DNA from: Eubacteriales bacterium | Lineage (GTDB): Bacteria; Bacillota; Clostridia; Lachnospirales; Lachnospiraceae | Reading direction: 5' to 3' | Length of the DNA: 64,000 nucleotides | Assembly: GCA_030536755.1 (NCBI GenBank) | Contig: JAUNPJ010000001.1 | Span: 154,191-218,190 of the forward strand | In this document: in pieces, positions 1 to 8,767 of the stretch | Numbering within the stretch: the stretch's first letter is position 1 | How the letters are laid out: every line of letters starts with the position of its first letter | Made by a program: the position numbers and the translations under genes | The notes under the pieces: generated by a model | Seen by the model: only the letters and a program-made list of their open reading frames with translations | Databases searched by the model: none | Told to the model about the DNA's origin: nothing

Positions 1-416
1 GTATGATTGATAAGTTAAAAGCAGAATTTGAGCCAAAAGGAATTCCTGTATTTCCAATTTCTGCAGTCAGCGGAAAGGGATTGAAGGAGCTTTTGTATCA
101 TGTAAAAGATATGCTGGATCACATTGATGTGGAGCCGATTACCTTTGAACAGGAATTCTTCCCGGAAGATGTTCTTGTCACAGAAAACCTTCCTTACACC
201 GTTGAGCGAGACCCGCAGGATGCTCACATTTTTATTGTAGAGGGACCAAAAATTGAGAAAATGCTTGGTTATACCAATCTCGATTCCGAAAAAGGTTTTG
301 CGTTTTTCCAGAAATTCCTGAAAGAAGGCGGTATTTTGGCTGAACTGGAGGCTGCCGGAATTGAAGAAGGCGATACCGTAAGAATGTATGGCTTTGATTT
401 TGATTATTATAAGTAA
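1..416 (+). CDS. obgE: GTPase Obg/CgtA, C-terminal part (5' end outside window)
   Basis: Only the last 138 or so codons are present. The frame is open at the left edge, so the Met at position 3 is internal. The visible part holds the end of the G domain, with the G5-type motif FPISAVSGKG, followed by the Obg C-terminal (OCT) domain (from about VTENLPYTVERD to EEGDTVRMYGFDFDYYK). Obg is a ribosome-associated GTPase involved in late 50S assembly and stress responses. The stop codon is followed 11 bases later by yhbY, as in many Clostridia. The product is clear even from the fragment. Confidence 0.95.
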   Translation, partial: MIDKLKAEFEPKGIPVFPISAVSGKGLKELLYHVKDMLDHIDVEPITFEQEFFPEDVLVTENLPYTVERDPQDAHIFIVEGPKIEKMLGYTNLDSEKGFAFFQKFLKEGGILAELEAAGIEEGDTVRMYGFDFDYYK

Positions 417-427
417 GGAGCATAAAA

Positions 428-724
428 ATGACGAGTAAACAGAGAGCTTATTTAAAAGGGCTTGCCATGAAAATTGATCCCATTTTGCAGCTCGGAAAGT
501 CTGGTGTCACACCGGAAATCACTGCATCCGTGGAGGAGGCGTTGGCTGCAAGAGAACTGATCAAAATAAATGTACTGCAGAACTGCCTGTTTGATATCCA
601 TGAAATGGCAGATATGCTGGCCGAGCGCACCAATTCCATGGTAGTTCAGGTAATTGGACGCAAGATCGTGTTGTACAGACAGGGAAAAGGTGACAAAAAG
701 AAAATCGAACTTCCCAGAAAATAA
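428..724 (+). CDS. yhbY: YhbY-type RNA-binding protein (CRM domain)
   Basis: This 98-residue protein is about the usual length for the single-domain CRS1/YhbY (CRM) family. Family hallmarks seen are the N-terminal RAYLKGLAMKIDPILQLGKSG, a central IKINVLQNC and a C-terminal VQVIGRKIVLYRQ. Members bind pre-50S ribosomes and act in ribosome assembly. The start is fixed by AAGGAG five bases upstream of the ATG. It lies between obgE and nadD and is presumably cotranscribed with them. Confidence 0.92.
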   Translation: MTSKQRAYLKGLAMKIDPILQLGKSGVTPEITASVEEALAARELIKINVLQNCLFDIHEMADMLAERTNSMVVQVIGRKIVLYRQGKGDKKKIELPRK

Positions 725-737
725 TAAGGAAAAATAT

Positions 738-1367
738 ATGGAACAAAAACGAAAAAAAGTGGGTATTATGGGTGGAACATTTGACCCGATCCATATCGGA
801 CATTTGATTTTAGGAGAAAAGGCATATGAACAGCTGGAACTGGATAAAGTTCTGTTTATGCCTTCCGGAAACCCGCCTCACAAGAAAAATCGTCCCGGAC
901 GTGCTTCTGATGAGCAGCGTGTGGAGATGGTCCGGCGCGCGATTTCCATGAATCCGCACTTTGAACTGTCCCTGGTGGAGATGAACGAAGAGGGATACAG
1001 TTATACGTTTCGTACATTGGAACATCTGAATGAGGAACATCCGGATACGGATTATTACTTTATCATCGGCGGAGATTCCCTTTTTGATTTTGAAGGCTGG
1101 ATGAAACCGGAGCGTATCTGTGCTGCCGCGATCCTTGTTGTGGCTACCAGAGATCATGTTTCCACCAAAGACCTTGATTTAAAAATGGAGCAGCTTTCTA
1201 AAAAATATAACGGAAGATTTCTTCGGCTCGATACACTGAATATGGATGTATCATCCAGAAATATCCGAAGCTGGATTCATGATGGAAAATCGGTACGTTA
1301 TTATGTTCCTGATGAAGTAAGACATTATATCGAAGAACAGTCAATGTACAGGGGGACAATGAAATGA
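738..1367 (+). CDS. nadD: Nicotinate-nucleotide adenylyltransferase
   Basis: This enzyme transfers AMP from ATP to nicotinate mononucleotide, making deamido-NAD, the common step of NAD synthesis. The nucleotidyltransferase motif GGTFDPIHIGHL is near residue 13, and the C-terminal signature reads DVSSRNIR where ISSTxIR is more typical. I chose the ATG at 738 (209 residues), preceded by AATAAGGA, over a longer frame that runs back into yhbY. Its stop overlaps the yqeK start by four bases, so the two are translationally coupled. NadD next to YqeK is a conserved Firmicutes pair. Confidence 0.95.
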   Translation: MEQKRKKVGIMGGTFDPIHIGHLILGEKAYEQLELDKVLFMPSGNPPHKKNRPGRASDEQRVEMVRRAISMNPHFELSLVEMNEEGYSYTFRTLEHLNEEHPDTDYYFIIGGDSLFDFEGWMKPERICAAAILVVATRDHVSTKDLDLKMEQLSKKYNGRFLRLDTLNMDVSSRNIRSWIHDGKSVRYYVPDEVRHYIEEQSMYRGTMK

Positions 1368-1972
1368 GTACCTTTGATTTGAAGAAAATAGAAAACAAAT
1401 TGTATAAAGAACTGGATGAGGATCGTTATCAGCACACACTTGGAGTCATGTATACCAGTGCAGCTCTGGCCATGGCTCATCATACGGATATTCAAAAGGC
1501 ATTGCTGGCGGGTCTTCTCCATGACTGTGCGAAATGTATTCCAAACAAAAAGAAAATTAAACTCTGCAGAAAAAATAACCTTTCTGTCAGCGATTTTGAG
1601 GAGCAGAATCCATTTCTTCTCCATGCCAAGCTGGGAGCTTACCTGGCCAAAACAGAATATGGCGTGGACGATGTTGATGTGATTCGCGCAATCACTTATC
1701 ACACAACCGGAAGACCGGATATGAGTGTTCTTGAAAAAATCGTATATATTGCAGACTATATTGAGCCTATGCGATGCAAAGCACCACGTCTGGAAGAAAT
1801 ACGTGCGATGGCCTACAAAGATCTGGATGAGTGCATTTATGAGATTCTGAAAGATACACTTGATTATCTGGAAGAAAATCCAAAAGAGATTGATCAGACA
1901 ACCGTAAAGGCATTTCATTATTATAAAACTCTGCATATGGACAGACAGGGAGAGAGGAGCATGCATGAATAA
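1364..1972 (+). CDS. yqeK: YqeK family HD-domain hydrolase (symmetrical Ap4A hydrolase)
   Basis: This is a 202-residue HD-superfamily protein. Metal-ligand motifs are visible: H in YQHTLGVMYTS, the HD pair in GLLHDCAK, paired histidines in AITYHTTG, and a late Asp in VYIADYIEP. YqeK enzymes split Ap4A symmetrically into two ADP. The start overlaps the nadD stop by four bases, with GGGG eight bases upstream. The last eight bases overlap rsfS. It belongs to the obgE-rsfS operon. Confidence 0.92.
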   Translation: MSTFDLKKIENKLYKELDEDRYQHTLGVMYTSAALAMAHHTDIQKALLAGLLHDCAKCIPNKKKIKLCRKNNLSVSDFEEQNPFLLHAKLGAYLAKTEYGVDDVDVIRAITYHTTGRPDMSVLEKIVYIADYIEPMRCKAPRLEEIRAMAYKDLDECIYEILKDTLDYLEENPKEIDQTTVKAFHYYKTLHMDRQGERSMHE

Positions 1973-2318
1973 AGACAGTAGAGAAATGGCAAAACTGGCC
2001 TGCAAGGCTTTAGATGATAAAAAGGCCTTGGATGTCAAAGTGATTGATATCCATGAGGTATCGGTAATGGCAGATTATTTTATTATTGCAAGCGGAAGCA
2101 ACCAGAATCAGGTGCAGGCAATGATGGATAATGTGGATGAGATGCTTGGCCGCGCCGGATATGAGATGAAACATTCTGAAGGTTCCAGAAACTCCAGCTG
2201 GATTTTACTGGATTACGGCGATGTGATCATTCATTTATTCGATGAAGAAAATCGTCTGTTTTATGATCTGGAAAGAATCTGGAGAGATGGAAAGGAAATC
2301 AATCCGGAAGAGTTATAG
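1965..2318 (+). CDS. rsfS: Ribosome silencing factor RsfS (YbeB/Iojap)
   Basis: This 117-residue RsfS-family protein binds uL14 on the 50S subunit and blocks subunit joining when nutrients are short. Recognisable family sequence includes KVIDIHEVSVMADYFIIASG, the HSEG stretch, and WILLDYGDVIIHLF near the C-terminus. GAGGAG lies five bases before the ATG. It is the last gene of the plus-strand operon, and a terminator follows at once. Confidence 0.94.
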   Translation: MNKDSREMAKLACKALDDKKALDVKVIDIHEVSVMADYFIIASGSNQNQVQAMMDNVDEMLGRAGYEMKHSEGSRNSSWILLDYGDVIIHLFDEENRLFYDLERIWRDGKEINPEEL

Positions 2319-2327
2319 GAAAATAAT

Positions 2328-2381
2328 AAAAAACACAGAAGCAGGAATAGAAAAACAAGATTCTTAACTTCTGTGTTTTTT
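2328..2381. terminator. Rho-independent terminator after rsfS, probably bidirectional
   Basis: The arms AAAAAACACAGAAG (2328-2341) and CTTCTGTGTTTTTT (2368-2381) are perfect complements, with an A-run on one side and a T-run on the other. It can stop the plus-strand operon, and also transcription from lexA, which ends at 2470 on the other strand. Confidence 0.88.
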
Positions 2382-2469
2382 ATTTTCTTTCATTGATTCT
2401 TTTGAGTCTTTGATAGCAGAAGAGCAGAAGAGTTTACAATAATAAGATTATGTTAATTAAAACTTCTCG

Positions 2470-3090
2470 TTATTTGAAAAAACGCATCACGCCAATCACT
2501 TTACCCAAAATCAATAAATCTCCCTCTACAAGGATCGGATCCATATAGTCATTTTCCGGCTGCAGACGATAATGGCCGTCTTCTTTGTAGAAAGTTTTTA
2601 CTGTGGCCTCTTCATTGACAAGAGCCACGACCATATCACCATTTTTGGCGGTGGAGACCATTTCAACCAGCACCATATCACCGTCCAGAATACCGGCATT
2701 AATCATACTTTCACCTTTGACTGAGAGCATAAATACCTGATTATTTGGAATCAGTTCCGATGGGACAGGGAAGTAGCTTTCAACATTTTCTACCGCCAGG
2801 ATCGGCTGACCTGCAGCAACTGTACCTACCAGAGGAACATTGACCATTTCCCTTCTTGTGAGATTAAATTGATCGTCCACGATTTCAATGGCACGCGGCT
2901 TTGTGGGATCACGGCGGATATAACCGTTTTTTTCCAGTGTCTCCAGATGGGAATGCACGGAAGAAGTAGATTTCAGATTGACTGCCTCACAGATTTCACG
3001 TACCGCAGGCGGAAATCCGCGATTCAAAATTTCGTGCTTGATATAATCAAGAATTTCCTGTTGTTTTTTGCTTATTTTTCCATACGCCAT
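2470..3090 (-). CDS. lexA: SOS repressor LexA
   Basis: This is a 206-residue LexA. The N-terminal winged helix (about 1-70) includes AVREICEAVNLKSTSSVHSH. The C-terminal S24 autoprotease domain has the Ala93-Gly94 cleavage site (GTVAAGQP), the catalytic Ser128 (GESMINAG) and Lys165 (EATVKTF). RecA-stimulated self-cleavage relieves repression of DNA-damage genes. The gene stands alone, with a promoter and a likely LexA box upstream, which fits autoregulation. Confidence 0.97.
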   Translation of the reverse strand: MAYGKISKKQQEILDYIKHEILNRGFPPAVREICEAVNLKSTSSVHSHLETLEKNGYIRRDPTKPRAIEIVDDQFNLTRREMVNVPLVGTVAAGQPILAVENVESYFPVPSELIPNNQVFMLSVKGESMINAGILDGDMVLVEMVSTAKNGDMVVALVNEEATVKTFYKEDGHYRLQPENDYMDPILVEGDLLILGKVIGVMRFFK

Positions 3091-3147
3091 ATTGATAGAT
3101 CCTCCCGAACAAATAAATAATTCTTACACAACAATTCTTTTATTCAC

Positions 3148-3176
3148 ATTATAGCATAGAGAGTACTGATATGCAA
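3148..3176 (-). promoter_or_regulatory. lexA promoter
   Basis: Reading the minus strand, -35 TTGCAT (3171-3176) and -10 TATAAT (3148-3153) are separated by 17 bases. This predicts a start near 3141 and a leader of about 50 bases before the lexA ATG at 3090. Confidence 0.75.
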
Positions 3177-3186
3177 ACAGATATTC

Positions 3187-3200
3187 GGAATGTTTGTTCG
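3187..3200. promoter_or_regulatory. Probable LexA (SOS/Cheo) box upstream of lexA
   Basis: On the minus strand the site reads CGAACAAACATTCC, one base away from the Gram-positive consensus CGAACRNRYGTTYC. It lies 11 bases upstream of the lexA -35 element, where a bound repressor could block RNA polymerase. No better match was seen in the lexA leader. Confidence 0.68.
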
Positions 3201-3261
3201 ATAATATAAGCAGATATATCTATTCCACAAACCATAGTTTAACGAATAGATTGAGATAAAA

Positions 3262-3310
3262 AAACAAAAACAGAGACATCTGACTTTTTTTGCAGAAAAC
3301 CTCTGTTTTT
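3262..3310 (-). terminator. Terminator after the M23 peptidase gene
   Basis: AAAAACAGAG (3266-3275) pairs with CTCTGTTTTT (3301-3310). On the minus strand the hairpin is followed by a run of T. It lies about 20 bases past the stop at 3329. Confidence 0.8.
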
Positions 3311-3328
3311 CATTTATATATATATGTT

Positions 3329-4513
3329 TTAACCAGGCTGTTTGACATATTTCATAGGATCTACTCTCTCCCCATTAAAAATCACACCGAAGTGCAGATG
3401 AGGACCTGTTGAATTTCCCGTAGAACCTACATAGCCGATAATCTGTCCTTTTTTTACTTTATCACCAACATCGAGCCCACTTTCAAATTTGCTCATATGG
3501 GCATACTCTGTACGAAGCGAACCGGAATGGTTAATCTGTATCCAATTGCCAAATCCGGAAGAATCATATTGACGGGTTACAATCGTTCCAACTGCCACTG
3601 CATAGATTGGTGTTCCTGTAGTTGCAGGAATATCAATCCCTTTATGGTTGGTACTTCCGATTCCACCTGGTGACTCCCGATTGCCAAAGTAACTGCTGAT
3701 ATATGACCAGCTGCTTGACAATGGCCAGCGAAAATTGAGTCCTGTCGTCGAAGTTCCATTATAATTTTCGATCAGTGCTCCATCACTTCCCACATAGTAG
3801 GCAGCGGAAATCCAGCGATTTGTCTGCATAATACCGGCAGAATTAAAATAATATTTTTTCCCGCTTATCGTTACCCACCCTGTCTGCATCTGACCGGAAG
3901 AATTGAAATAATATTTATTTCCGTTGATTGTTTTCAGACCAGTTTGTCTGGCTCCGTTGCTGCCCAGATAATATCTATAATTACCGGATTTTAACCAACC
4001 CGTTGCTTTAGAAAAACGGGGATGTCCGTTTTTGGCCTGAGGGCGGAAATAATAGTACTTACCATTGATTTTTTGCCATAAGACAGCAAGAGAACCGTCC
4101 GAAGTAAAATAATAGTACTCTCCTTTCTGACTTTTATACCAACTGGATTTCATAGCGGATCCGATCCATTGAAATCCTTTTGGCTGTTTGCGGAAATAAT
4201 AACGATCATCGCTTATATTTTTCCATCCCAAAGACATTGCGCCTTTTCGTTCCGGATCCAGATAAAAGGTCTGATTATTTAAGGTCATCCATCCTTTTTG
4301 GATGGTTCCATTTTTATAATAATAATAATTGCCGTATTTGGTAAGATACCAGCCAGTAGCACTGGAGGAATTTTTGATGTCAGCCATTACCATATTGCTG
4401 CTCGATGCGGCATGGACTTCTTTTGCCCGTCCAAAAACAATCAGGGCCATCACGCCTGTCAGAACCAGACAGCTTAAAAAATATTCAAATCTTTTTCCTG
4501 TTTTATTCCTCAT
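3329..4513 (-). CDS. Secreted choline-binding-repeat protein with M23 endopeptidase domain
   Basis: This 394-residue exported protein has a signal peptide (basic MRNKTGKRFEYF, a hydrophobic core, cleavage near VHAAS at about 36). Residues 50-255 hold some nine to ten aromatic, Gly-rich cell-wall/choline-binding type repeats, such as GWYLTKYGNYYYY and GWVTISGKKYYFNSAG. The last 130 residues are a lysostaphin-like M23 metallopeptidase with Zn ligands in HKGIDIPA and HLHFGV. It probably binds the wall through the repeats and cuts peptide cross-links during growth or separation. The target bond cannot be told from sequence. A single-gene unit, closed by its own terminator. Confidence 0.9.
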   Translation of the reverse strand: MRNKTGKRFEYFLSCLVLTGVMALIVFGRAKEVHAASSSNMVMADIKNSSSATGWYLTKYGNYYYYKNGTIQKGWMTLNNQTFYLDPERKGAMSLGWKNISDDRYYFRKQPKGFQWIGSAMKSSWYKSQKGEYYYFTSDGSLAVLWQKINGKYYYFRPQAKNGHPRFSKATGWLKSGNYRYYLGSNGARQTGLKTINGNKYYFNSSGQMQTGWVTISGKKYYFNSAGIMQTNRWISAAYYVGSDGALIENYNGTSTTGLNFRWPLSSSWSYISSYFGNRESPGGIGSTNHKGIDIPATTGTPIYAVAVGTIVTRQYDSSGFGNWIQINHSGSLRTEYAHMSKFESGLDVGDKVKKGQIIGYVGSTGNSTGPHLHFGVIFNGERVDPMKYVKQPG

Positions 4514-4554
4514 TATGCACTTTCCTACCCTTTTCTTTGTATACTTTACGTTAT

Positions 4555-5004
4555 TTAATGAATTATAGATTCATCCAAAATAATTGTAAATGGTCCGTTG
4601 TTGACAAGTGATACTTTCATATGTGCACCAAACACACCTTTTTCAACTATAGAAATACTTTCTTTTGTTTTTGCAAGAATATATTCATATAACTCTTCTG
4701 CTTTTTGAGGATTTCCTGCTTTTACAAAGCTTGGACGATTTCCTTTTTTGCAGTCTGCATACAGTGTAAACTGGGAAATCAAAAGCACCTGTCCTCCCAC
4801 ATCTTTGAGAGCCAGGTTTGTCTTCCCATCGCTATCCTCAAACAATCTTAAATTTACCATTTTTCTGACAAACTTGTCTGCGATCTCTGTGGTGTCTTCT
4901 TCTGAAATTCCAACAAGAACGAGAAAACCTTTTCCAATTTTCCCTACGACTTTGTCATCCACAGAAACGCTGGCTTCATCTACCTTTTGAATTACAAATT
5001 TCAT
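4555..5004 (-). CDS. dtd: D-aminoacyl-tRNA deacylase
   Basis: This 149-residue, full-length Dtd-family protein hydrolyses D-aminoacyl-tRNA (and Gly-tRNA-Ala), protecting translation from D-amino acids. Its motifs are [17 protein letters not shown] (active-site SQFTL) and [11 protein letters not shown] near the end, where NxGPVT is the usual form. GGAG lies 11 bases before the ATG. It is probably cotranscribed with the upstream AI-2E-family gene, 24 bases away. Confidence 0.95.
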   Translation of the reverse strand: MKFVIQKVDEASVSVDDKVVGKIGKGFLVLVGISEEDTTEIADKFVRKMVNLRLFEDSDGKTNLALKDVGGQVLLISQFTLYADCKKGNRPSFVKAGNPQKAEELYEYILAKTKESISIVEKGVFGAHMKVSLVNNGPFTIILDESIIH

Positions 5005-5028
5005 GTGATTTGCTACTCCTTATAAATT

Positions 5029-6225
5029 TTATTGATAATCCTGTATCTCTGTAGAAAGATTTTTCTTTTTCAGAGAACGGCTGATTCCTCTCCAGCACAT
5101 TGCATAGAGTACGGCACAGACCGGAACACCGATAAACATACCAAATACACCAAATAATCCTCCTCCAATAAGAATGGAAAGAATAACCATAAAACTGGAT
5201 AATCCAGTTGAGTCTCCGAGAATCTTCGGGCCCAAGATATTACCGTCAAATTGCTGCAGTACTAATATAAAAAAGATAAAATACAAACATTTAATCGGAC
5301 TTACCAGAAGAATCAGAAATGCGCAGGGAACTGCGCCAAGATAAGGTCCAAAAAAAGGAATCACATTGGTGACACCAATTACGACACTTACCAGTACAGT
5401 ATAAGGCATTTTTAAAGCAGAAATTCCGATGTAGCATAAAATTCCGATAATAAAAGAATCTAATATCTTTCCGCCAATGAAACCACCGAAGGTTCTGTCT
5501 GTAAATCGAAGATTTTCCAGAAGCTGTTCTGCTTTCTTTTGTGGAAGAATCGCAAACAATGCCATTTTTACCTTGCCTCTGAACACTTCTTTATCCGCAA
5601 GTATATAAATAGATACAATAATTCCGATCAATGCATTTTTGAGAAATGTAATGACTTCCAGAATTCCAGAGGAAAAGTGCAGCAAAAGATTCTGCAGCTG
5701 AGGAAGGATATCCTGTGTCAAGTACTGCTCCATTTTTAAAGAATAACGATCGATCATTCCCACCACAAGACTGTTGATATCTGCATTGTTTTCCAAAATA
5801 TGTGTAATCCATCTTCTTATACTGTCCACATAGAGAGGAAAATTATTGATGATGTTGACAATACTTTTAATAATCTCTGGTAAGATCATAATAATCAGTG
5901 TGTAAACAATCATGAGCATAAATGCGACTGCAAGGAGCACTCCCAAATAGCGTATAAATTTGCTTTTGCGTTTTGTGATATTTACCTTTTTTTTCTTCAA
6001 AAAAGGATACACGAGTGTATTTTCATAAAATTTTAAAAGAGGATTCAACAGGTAAGCAATGGCAGCACCGTAAAGTATTGGCATAAGAATATTTAAAATT
6101 TTTTTGATGCCATCGATTAAAATCCCCATATGAAAGATTCCAAAATAAAATAACAGACTGGCAGCAATCACCAGAAACCCAGTCATACCCCAGTACAGAT
6201 ATTTGTTGTCCCAACGAAATTTCAT
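5029..6225 (-). CDS. AI-2E family transporter (membrane protein)
   Basis: This polytopic membrane protein of about 398 residues has some eight hydrophobic segments. The family signature near the C-terminus is GVTNVIPFFGPYLGAVP, followed by QFDGNILGPKILGDSTGLSSF. The AI-2E/YdbI/PerM family includes sodium-proton antiporters and proposed autoinducer exporters, so the substrate is open. A longer frame starts at 6243, but a promoter with its -10 at 6259-6264 would place the transcript start at about 6252. The ATG at 6225, with GGAGG 11 bases upstream, is therefore preferred. Confidence 0.85.
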   Translation of the reverse strand: MKFRWDNKYLYWGMTGFLVIAASLLFYFGIFHMGILIDGIKKILNILMPILYGAAIAYLLNPLLKFYENTLVYPFLKKKKVNITKRKSKFIRYLGVLLAVAFMLMIVYTLIIMILPEIIKSIVNIINNFPLYVDSIRRWITHILENNADINSLVVGMIDRYSLKMEQYLTQDILPQLQNLLLHFSSGILEVITFLKNALIGIIVSIYILADKEVFRGKVKMALFAILPQKKAEQLLENLRFTDRTFGGFIGGKILDSFIIGILCYIGISALKMPYTVLVSVVIGVTNVIPFFGPYLGAVPCAFLILLVSPIKCLYFIFFILVLQQFDGNILGPKILGDSTGLSSFMVILSILIGGGLFGVFGMFIGVPVCAVLYAMCWRGISRSLKKKNLSTEIQDYQ

Positions 6226-6258
6226 GTAAAAGTAAGCCTCCATCTTAAAATCCTTTTA

Positions 6259-6287
6259 ATTATAACATAGCTTAATGAACTTGTCAC
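6259..6287 (-). promoter_or_regulatory. Promoter for the AI-2E-family gene and dtd
   Basis: On the minus strand -35 GTGACA (6282-6287) and -10 TATAAT (6259-6264) are 17 bases apart. The predicted start near 6252 leaves too short a leader for an initiation codon at 6243 but suits one at 6225. Confidence 0.75.
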
Positions 6288-6399
6288 ATTTTTTAAAAAA
6301 ATATAACACAATATAAACAAAATATACTATAATAAATCGTGTAGATCAGGTCTGCAAGATTCTGATTCTGATGAATGACAGGAAATGAGGAAAATAACA

Positions 6400-7134
6400 A
6401 TGAAATTACAGCAATTATTAAGTGTGACAAGAAAAGCCGTTGATGAGTTTCATATGATTCAGGAGGGAGACAAAATTGCCGTTGGCATTTCCGGGGGGAA
6501 AGACAGTCTGACTCTTCTCTATGCACTCCATGGACTTCAGCGCTTTTACCCGAATCATTTTGAACTTGTTGCAATTACGGTTGATCTTGGATTTGAGAAT
6601 TTTAATCTCGAAAAAATCACAGAATTGTGTAAAGAACTGGGAGTGCCTTATGAAGTGGTACATACAGAAATCGGCAGTATTATTTTTGAGGACAGAAAAG
6701 AAAGCAACCCCTGTTCTCTCTGTGCAAAGATGAGAAAAGGGGCGCTTAACGAAGTCGCAAAAAAATTGGGATGCAATAAAATCGCTTACGCACATCACAA
6801 GGATGATGTTGTAGAAACCATGCTGCTCTCTCTGATCTATGAGGGACGTTTCCATACTTTTTCACCGGTTACTTATCTGGACCGGATGGAATTGACACTG
6901 ATTCGGCCATTGTTATTTATGGATGAAGCAGATGTCATTGGCTTTAAAAATAAATATCAGCTTCCAATTGCAAAAAGTCCCTGCCCTGCCGATGGAACAA
7001 CCAAACGGGAATATGCCAAAAACCTGTTAAAGGAATTGAATCATCAAAACCCAGGAACAAAAGAACGTATGTTTACGGCCATTCGACGGGCAAATCTTTC
7101 CGGATGGTCTACAGAGATTCCTCAAAAATCTTGA
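6400..7134 (+). CDS. TtcA-like tRNA thiolation PP-loop ATPase
   Basis: This 244-residue N-type PP-loop protein has the ATP-binding motif VGISGGKDSLTLL (about 27-39), the Cys pair CSLCAKMRKG (about 109) and a third Cys in AKSPCPADG (about 195). These Cys residues fit the [4Fe-4S]-dependent TtcA family, which thiolates tRNA cytidine 32. A TilS-like role is less likely given the Cys pattern. I chose the ATG at 6400, eight bases after GAGGA, over an in-frame ATG at 6385 that lacks room for an SD. The upstream region is AT-rich, with a TATAAT at 6328-6333 but a weak -35. Its last 26 bases overlap the convergent gene. Confidence 0.85.
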   Translation: MKLQQLLSVTRKAVDEFHMIQEGDKIAVGISGGKDSLTLLYALHGLQRFYPNHFELVAITVDLGFENFNLEKITELCKELGVPYEVVHTEIGSIIFEDRKESNPCSLCAKMRKGALNEVAKKLGCNKIAYAHHKDDVVETMLLSLIYEGRFHTFSPVTYLDRMELTLIRPLLFMDEADVIGFKNKYQLPIAKSPCPADGTTKREYAKNLLKELNHQNPGTKERMFTAIRRANLSGWSTEIPQKS

Positions 7135-7741
7135 GAGCTTCAATGATAAGCCGAACGGAGCCTTCCGTACCAAAGATACCGCTGTCTACACAGAGATTAT
7201 AACCGCTGGCTTCGCCCCAACGTTTATTTGTATAGTAGTTGTAATAACTGGAACGGCTCTTGTCGGTCTTGTTCACGGCATCTTTTGCCTTTGCCATACT
7301 CAAATGATATCTCTCACTGATGCGCTTAATGCGGGTATCCAGATCCGCATGAATAAAAATACTCATACAGTTCTTCATATCTGCGAGTGCATAATCTGCA
7401 CACCTTCCTACCATAACGCAGGGACCTTCCTGCGCCAGCTTTTTGATGGCGTCAAACTGAGCCAGAAAGACTTTATGATTCATTGGCATATCTGAAAAAG
7501 CTGCGGACGAATATCCGAAGGAATAGGTATCCATAACGAGAGAATATAAAAAACTGTTTGTTGGTTTCTCATCATGGTTTTCAAACAATTCTTTGCAGAT
7601 ACCGCTGTCATTGGCTGCATGTTCCAGAAGTTCTTTATCATAACATTTGATTCCTAGTTCGGCGGCCAGACGCTGACCAATAACACGTCCGCCGCTGCCA
7701 TACTGTCGTCCAATGGTAATCACTGTTTTTGTACTGCCCAT
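7109..7741 (-). CDS. Cytidylate-kinase-like P-loop protein
   Basis: This 210-residue protein has a Walker A-like N-terminus (TIGRQYGSGGRVIGQRLA), a central MVGRCADYALADMKN and an Arg-rich lid stretch (DTRIKRISERYHLS). It fits the cytidylate-kinase-like family common in Clostridia. The genuine cmk lies elsewhere as a rule, so the nucleotide substrate is uncertain. The ATG at 7741 has AAAGGGG seven bases upstream; a TTG at 7765 and an ATG at 7747 in the same frame lack suitable spacing. Its 3' end overlaps the convergent TtcA-like gene by 26 bases. Confidence 0.82.
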   Translation of the reverse strand: MGSTKTVITIGRQYGSGGRVIGQRLAAELGIKCYDKELLEHAANDSGICKELFENHDEKPTNSFLYSLVMDTYSFGYSSAAFSDMPMNHKVFLAQFDAIKKLAQEGPCVMVGRCADYALADMKNCMSIFIHADLDTRIKRISERYHLSMAKAKDAVNKTDKSRSSYYNYYTNKRWGEASGYNLCVDSGIFGTEGSVRLIIEALKIFEESL

Positions 7742-7840
7742 AATCATTCCCCTTTCTTCTGTCAAATTTATGTCGTTTAAGGCGAATTATTCCTGCCTTT
7801 TATATTATAGCAATATTATATAGCATTTTTTCTCAAAATC

Positions 7841-8767
7841 CTAGCTGTTTTTTCTAAGATTTTCAAGCAATTGCGAAAAATAATCCGGCAAAGGTGCTTC
7901 CACCTCCAGATATTTTCCAGTAGCAGGGTGAATAAATCCAAGAACCATCGCATGCAGTACCTGACCTTCCAGTTTATATGGCCATTTTGCCTTTGTATAA
8001 ACGGAATCTCCGAGCAGAGGGTGGCCGATACTGGTCATGTGGACACGAATCTGATGGGTCCTTCCTGTTTCGAGCTGGCATTCAATATAGGTATATTTCT
8101 GGAAATTCTCCAATATGTGATAGTGCGTCACTGCTGGTTTTCCGTTTTTGTAATTAATTGCCATCTTCTTTCGGTCAATCGGATGGCGTCCAATAGGTCC
8201 TTCTACCGTTCCATCCTCGGTAAGATTTCCAAGAACAATGGCACGGTATTTTCTGGTGATAGAATGTTCCTTCAGCTGCATGGCAAGTGCACGGTGAGTT
8301 GCATCGTCTTTGCAGATGACGAGTGCTCCTGTAGTATCCTTATCAATGCGGTGTACGATTCCGGGACGAAGCTGTCCGTTGATACCGGAAAGATTTCCCT
8401 GGCAATGATGCATAATGGCATTGACCAGTGTTCCGCAAGTGTGTCCTGCAGCAGGGTGTACCACCATTCCCTTGGGCTTATTGACAATCAAAAGCCACTC
8501 ATCTTCATAAAGAATATCAAGAGGAATGTCTTCCGGAAGAATTTCAACCGTCTCCAATGGAGGGATAGAAATACAGATTTCTTCCCCCACACGAAGTTTA
8601 TAATTCGCTTTGATCTTTTTGCCTTCTACCAGAATGTTTTCATCCTTCAAAAGCTTTTGAAGATAAGAGCGTGACCATTGCGGGTAACAGTCACTAAGAT
8701 AACGGTCAATACGAACACCTCTTCCCTCTTCTCCTATCGTAAGAATCTCTTTGTTCTCTTCACACAT
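7841..8767 (-). CDS. RluA/RluD-family pseudouridine synthase
   Basis: This 308-residue protein has an N-terminal S4 RNA-binding domain (about 13-75: GVRIDRYLSDCYPQWSRSYLQKLL) and then the RluA catalytic domain. The signature HRIDKDTTGALVICK contains the catalytic Asp, and the later LETGRTHQIRVHM motif is intact. It isomerises uridines in rRNA, most like RluD/YlyB, though the exact site cannot be assigned. Its start overlaps the last base of lspA, the usual lspA-rluD coupling in Firmicutes. Confidence 0.93.
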   Translation of the reverse strand: MCEENKEILTIGEEGRGVRIDRYLSDCYPQWSRSYLQKLLKDENILVEGKKIKANYKLRVGEEICISIPPLETVEILPEDIPLDILYEDEWLLIVNKPKGMVVHPAAGHTCGTLVNAIMHHCQGNLSGINGQLRPGIVHRIDKDTTGALVICKDDATHRALAMQLKEHSITRKYRAIVLGNLTEDGTVEGPIGRHPIDRKKMAINYKNGKPAVTHYHILENFQKYTYIECQLETGRTHQIRVHMTSIGHPLLGDSVYTKAKWPYKLEGQVLHAMVLGFIHPATGKYLEVEAPLPDYFSQLLENLRKNS

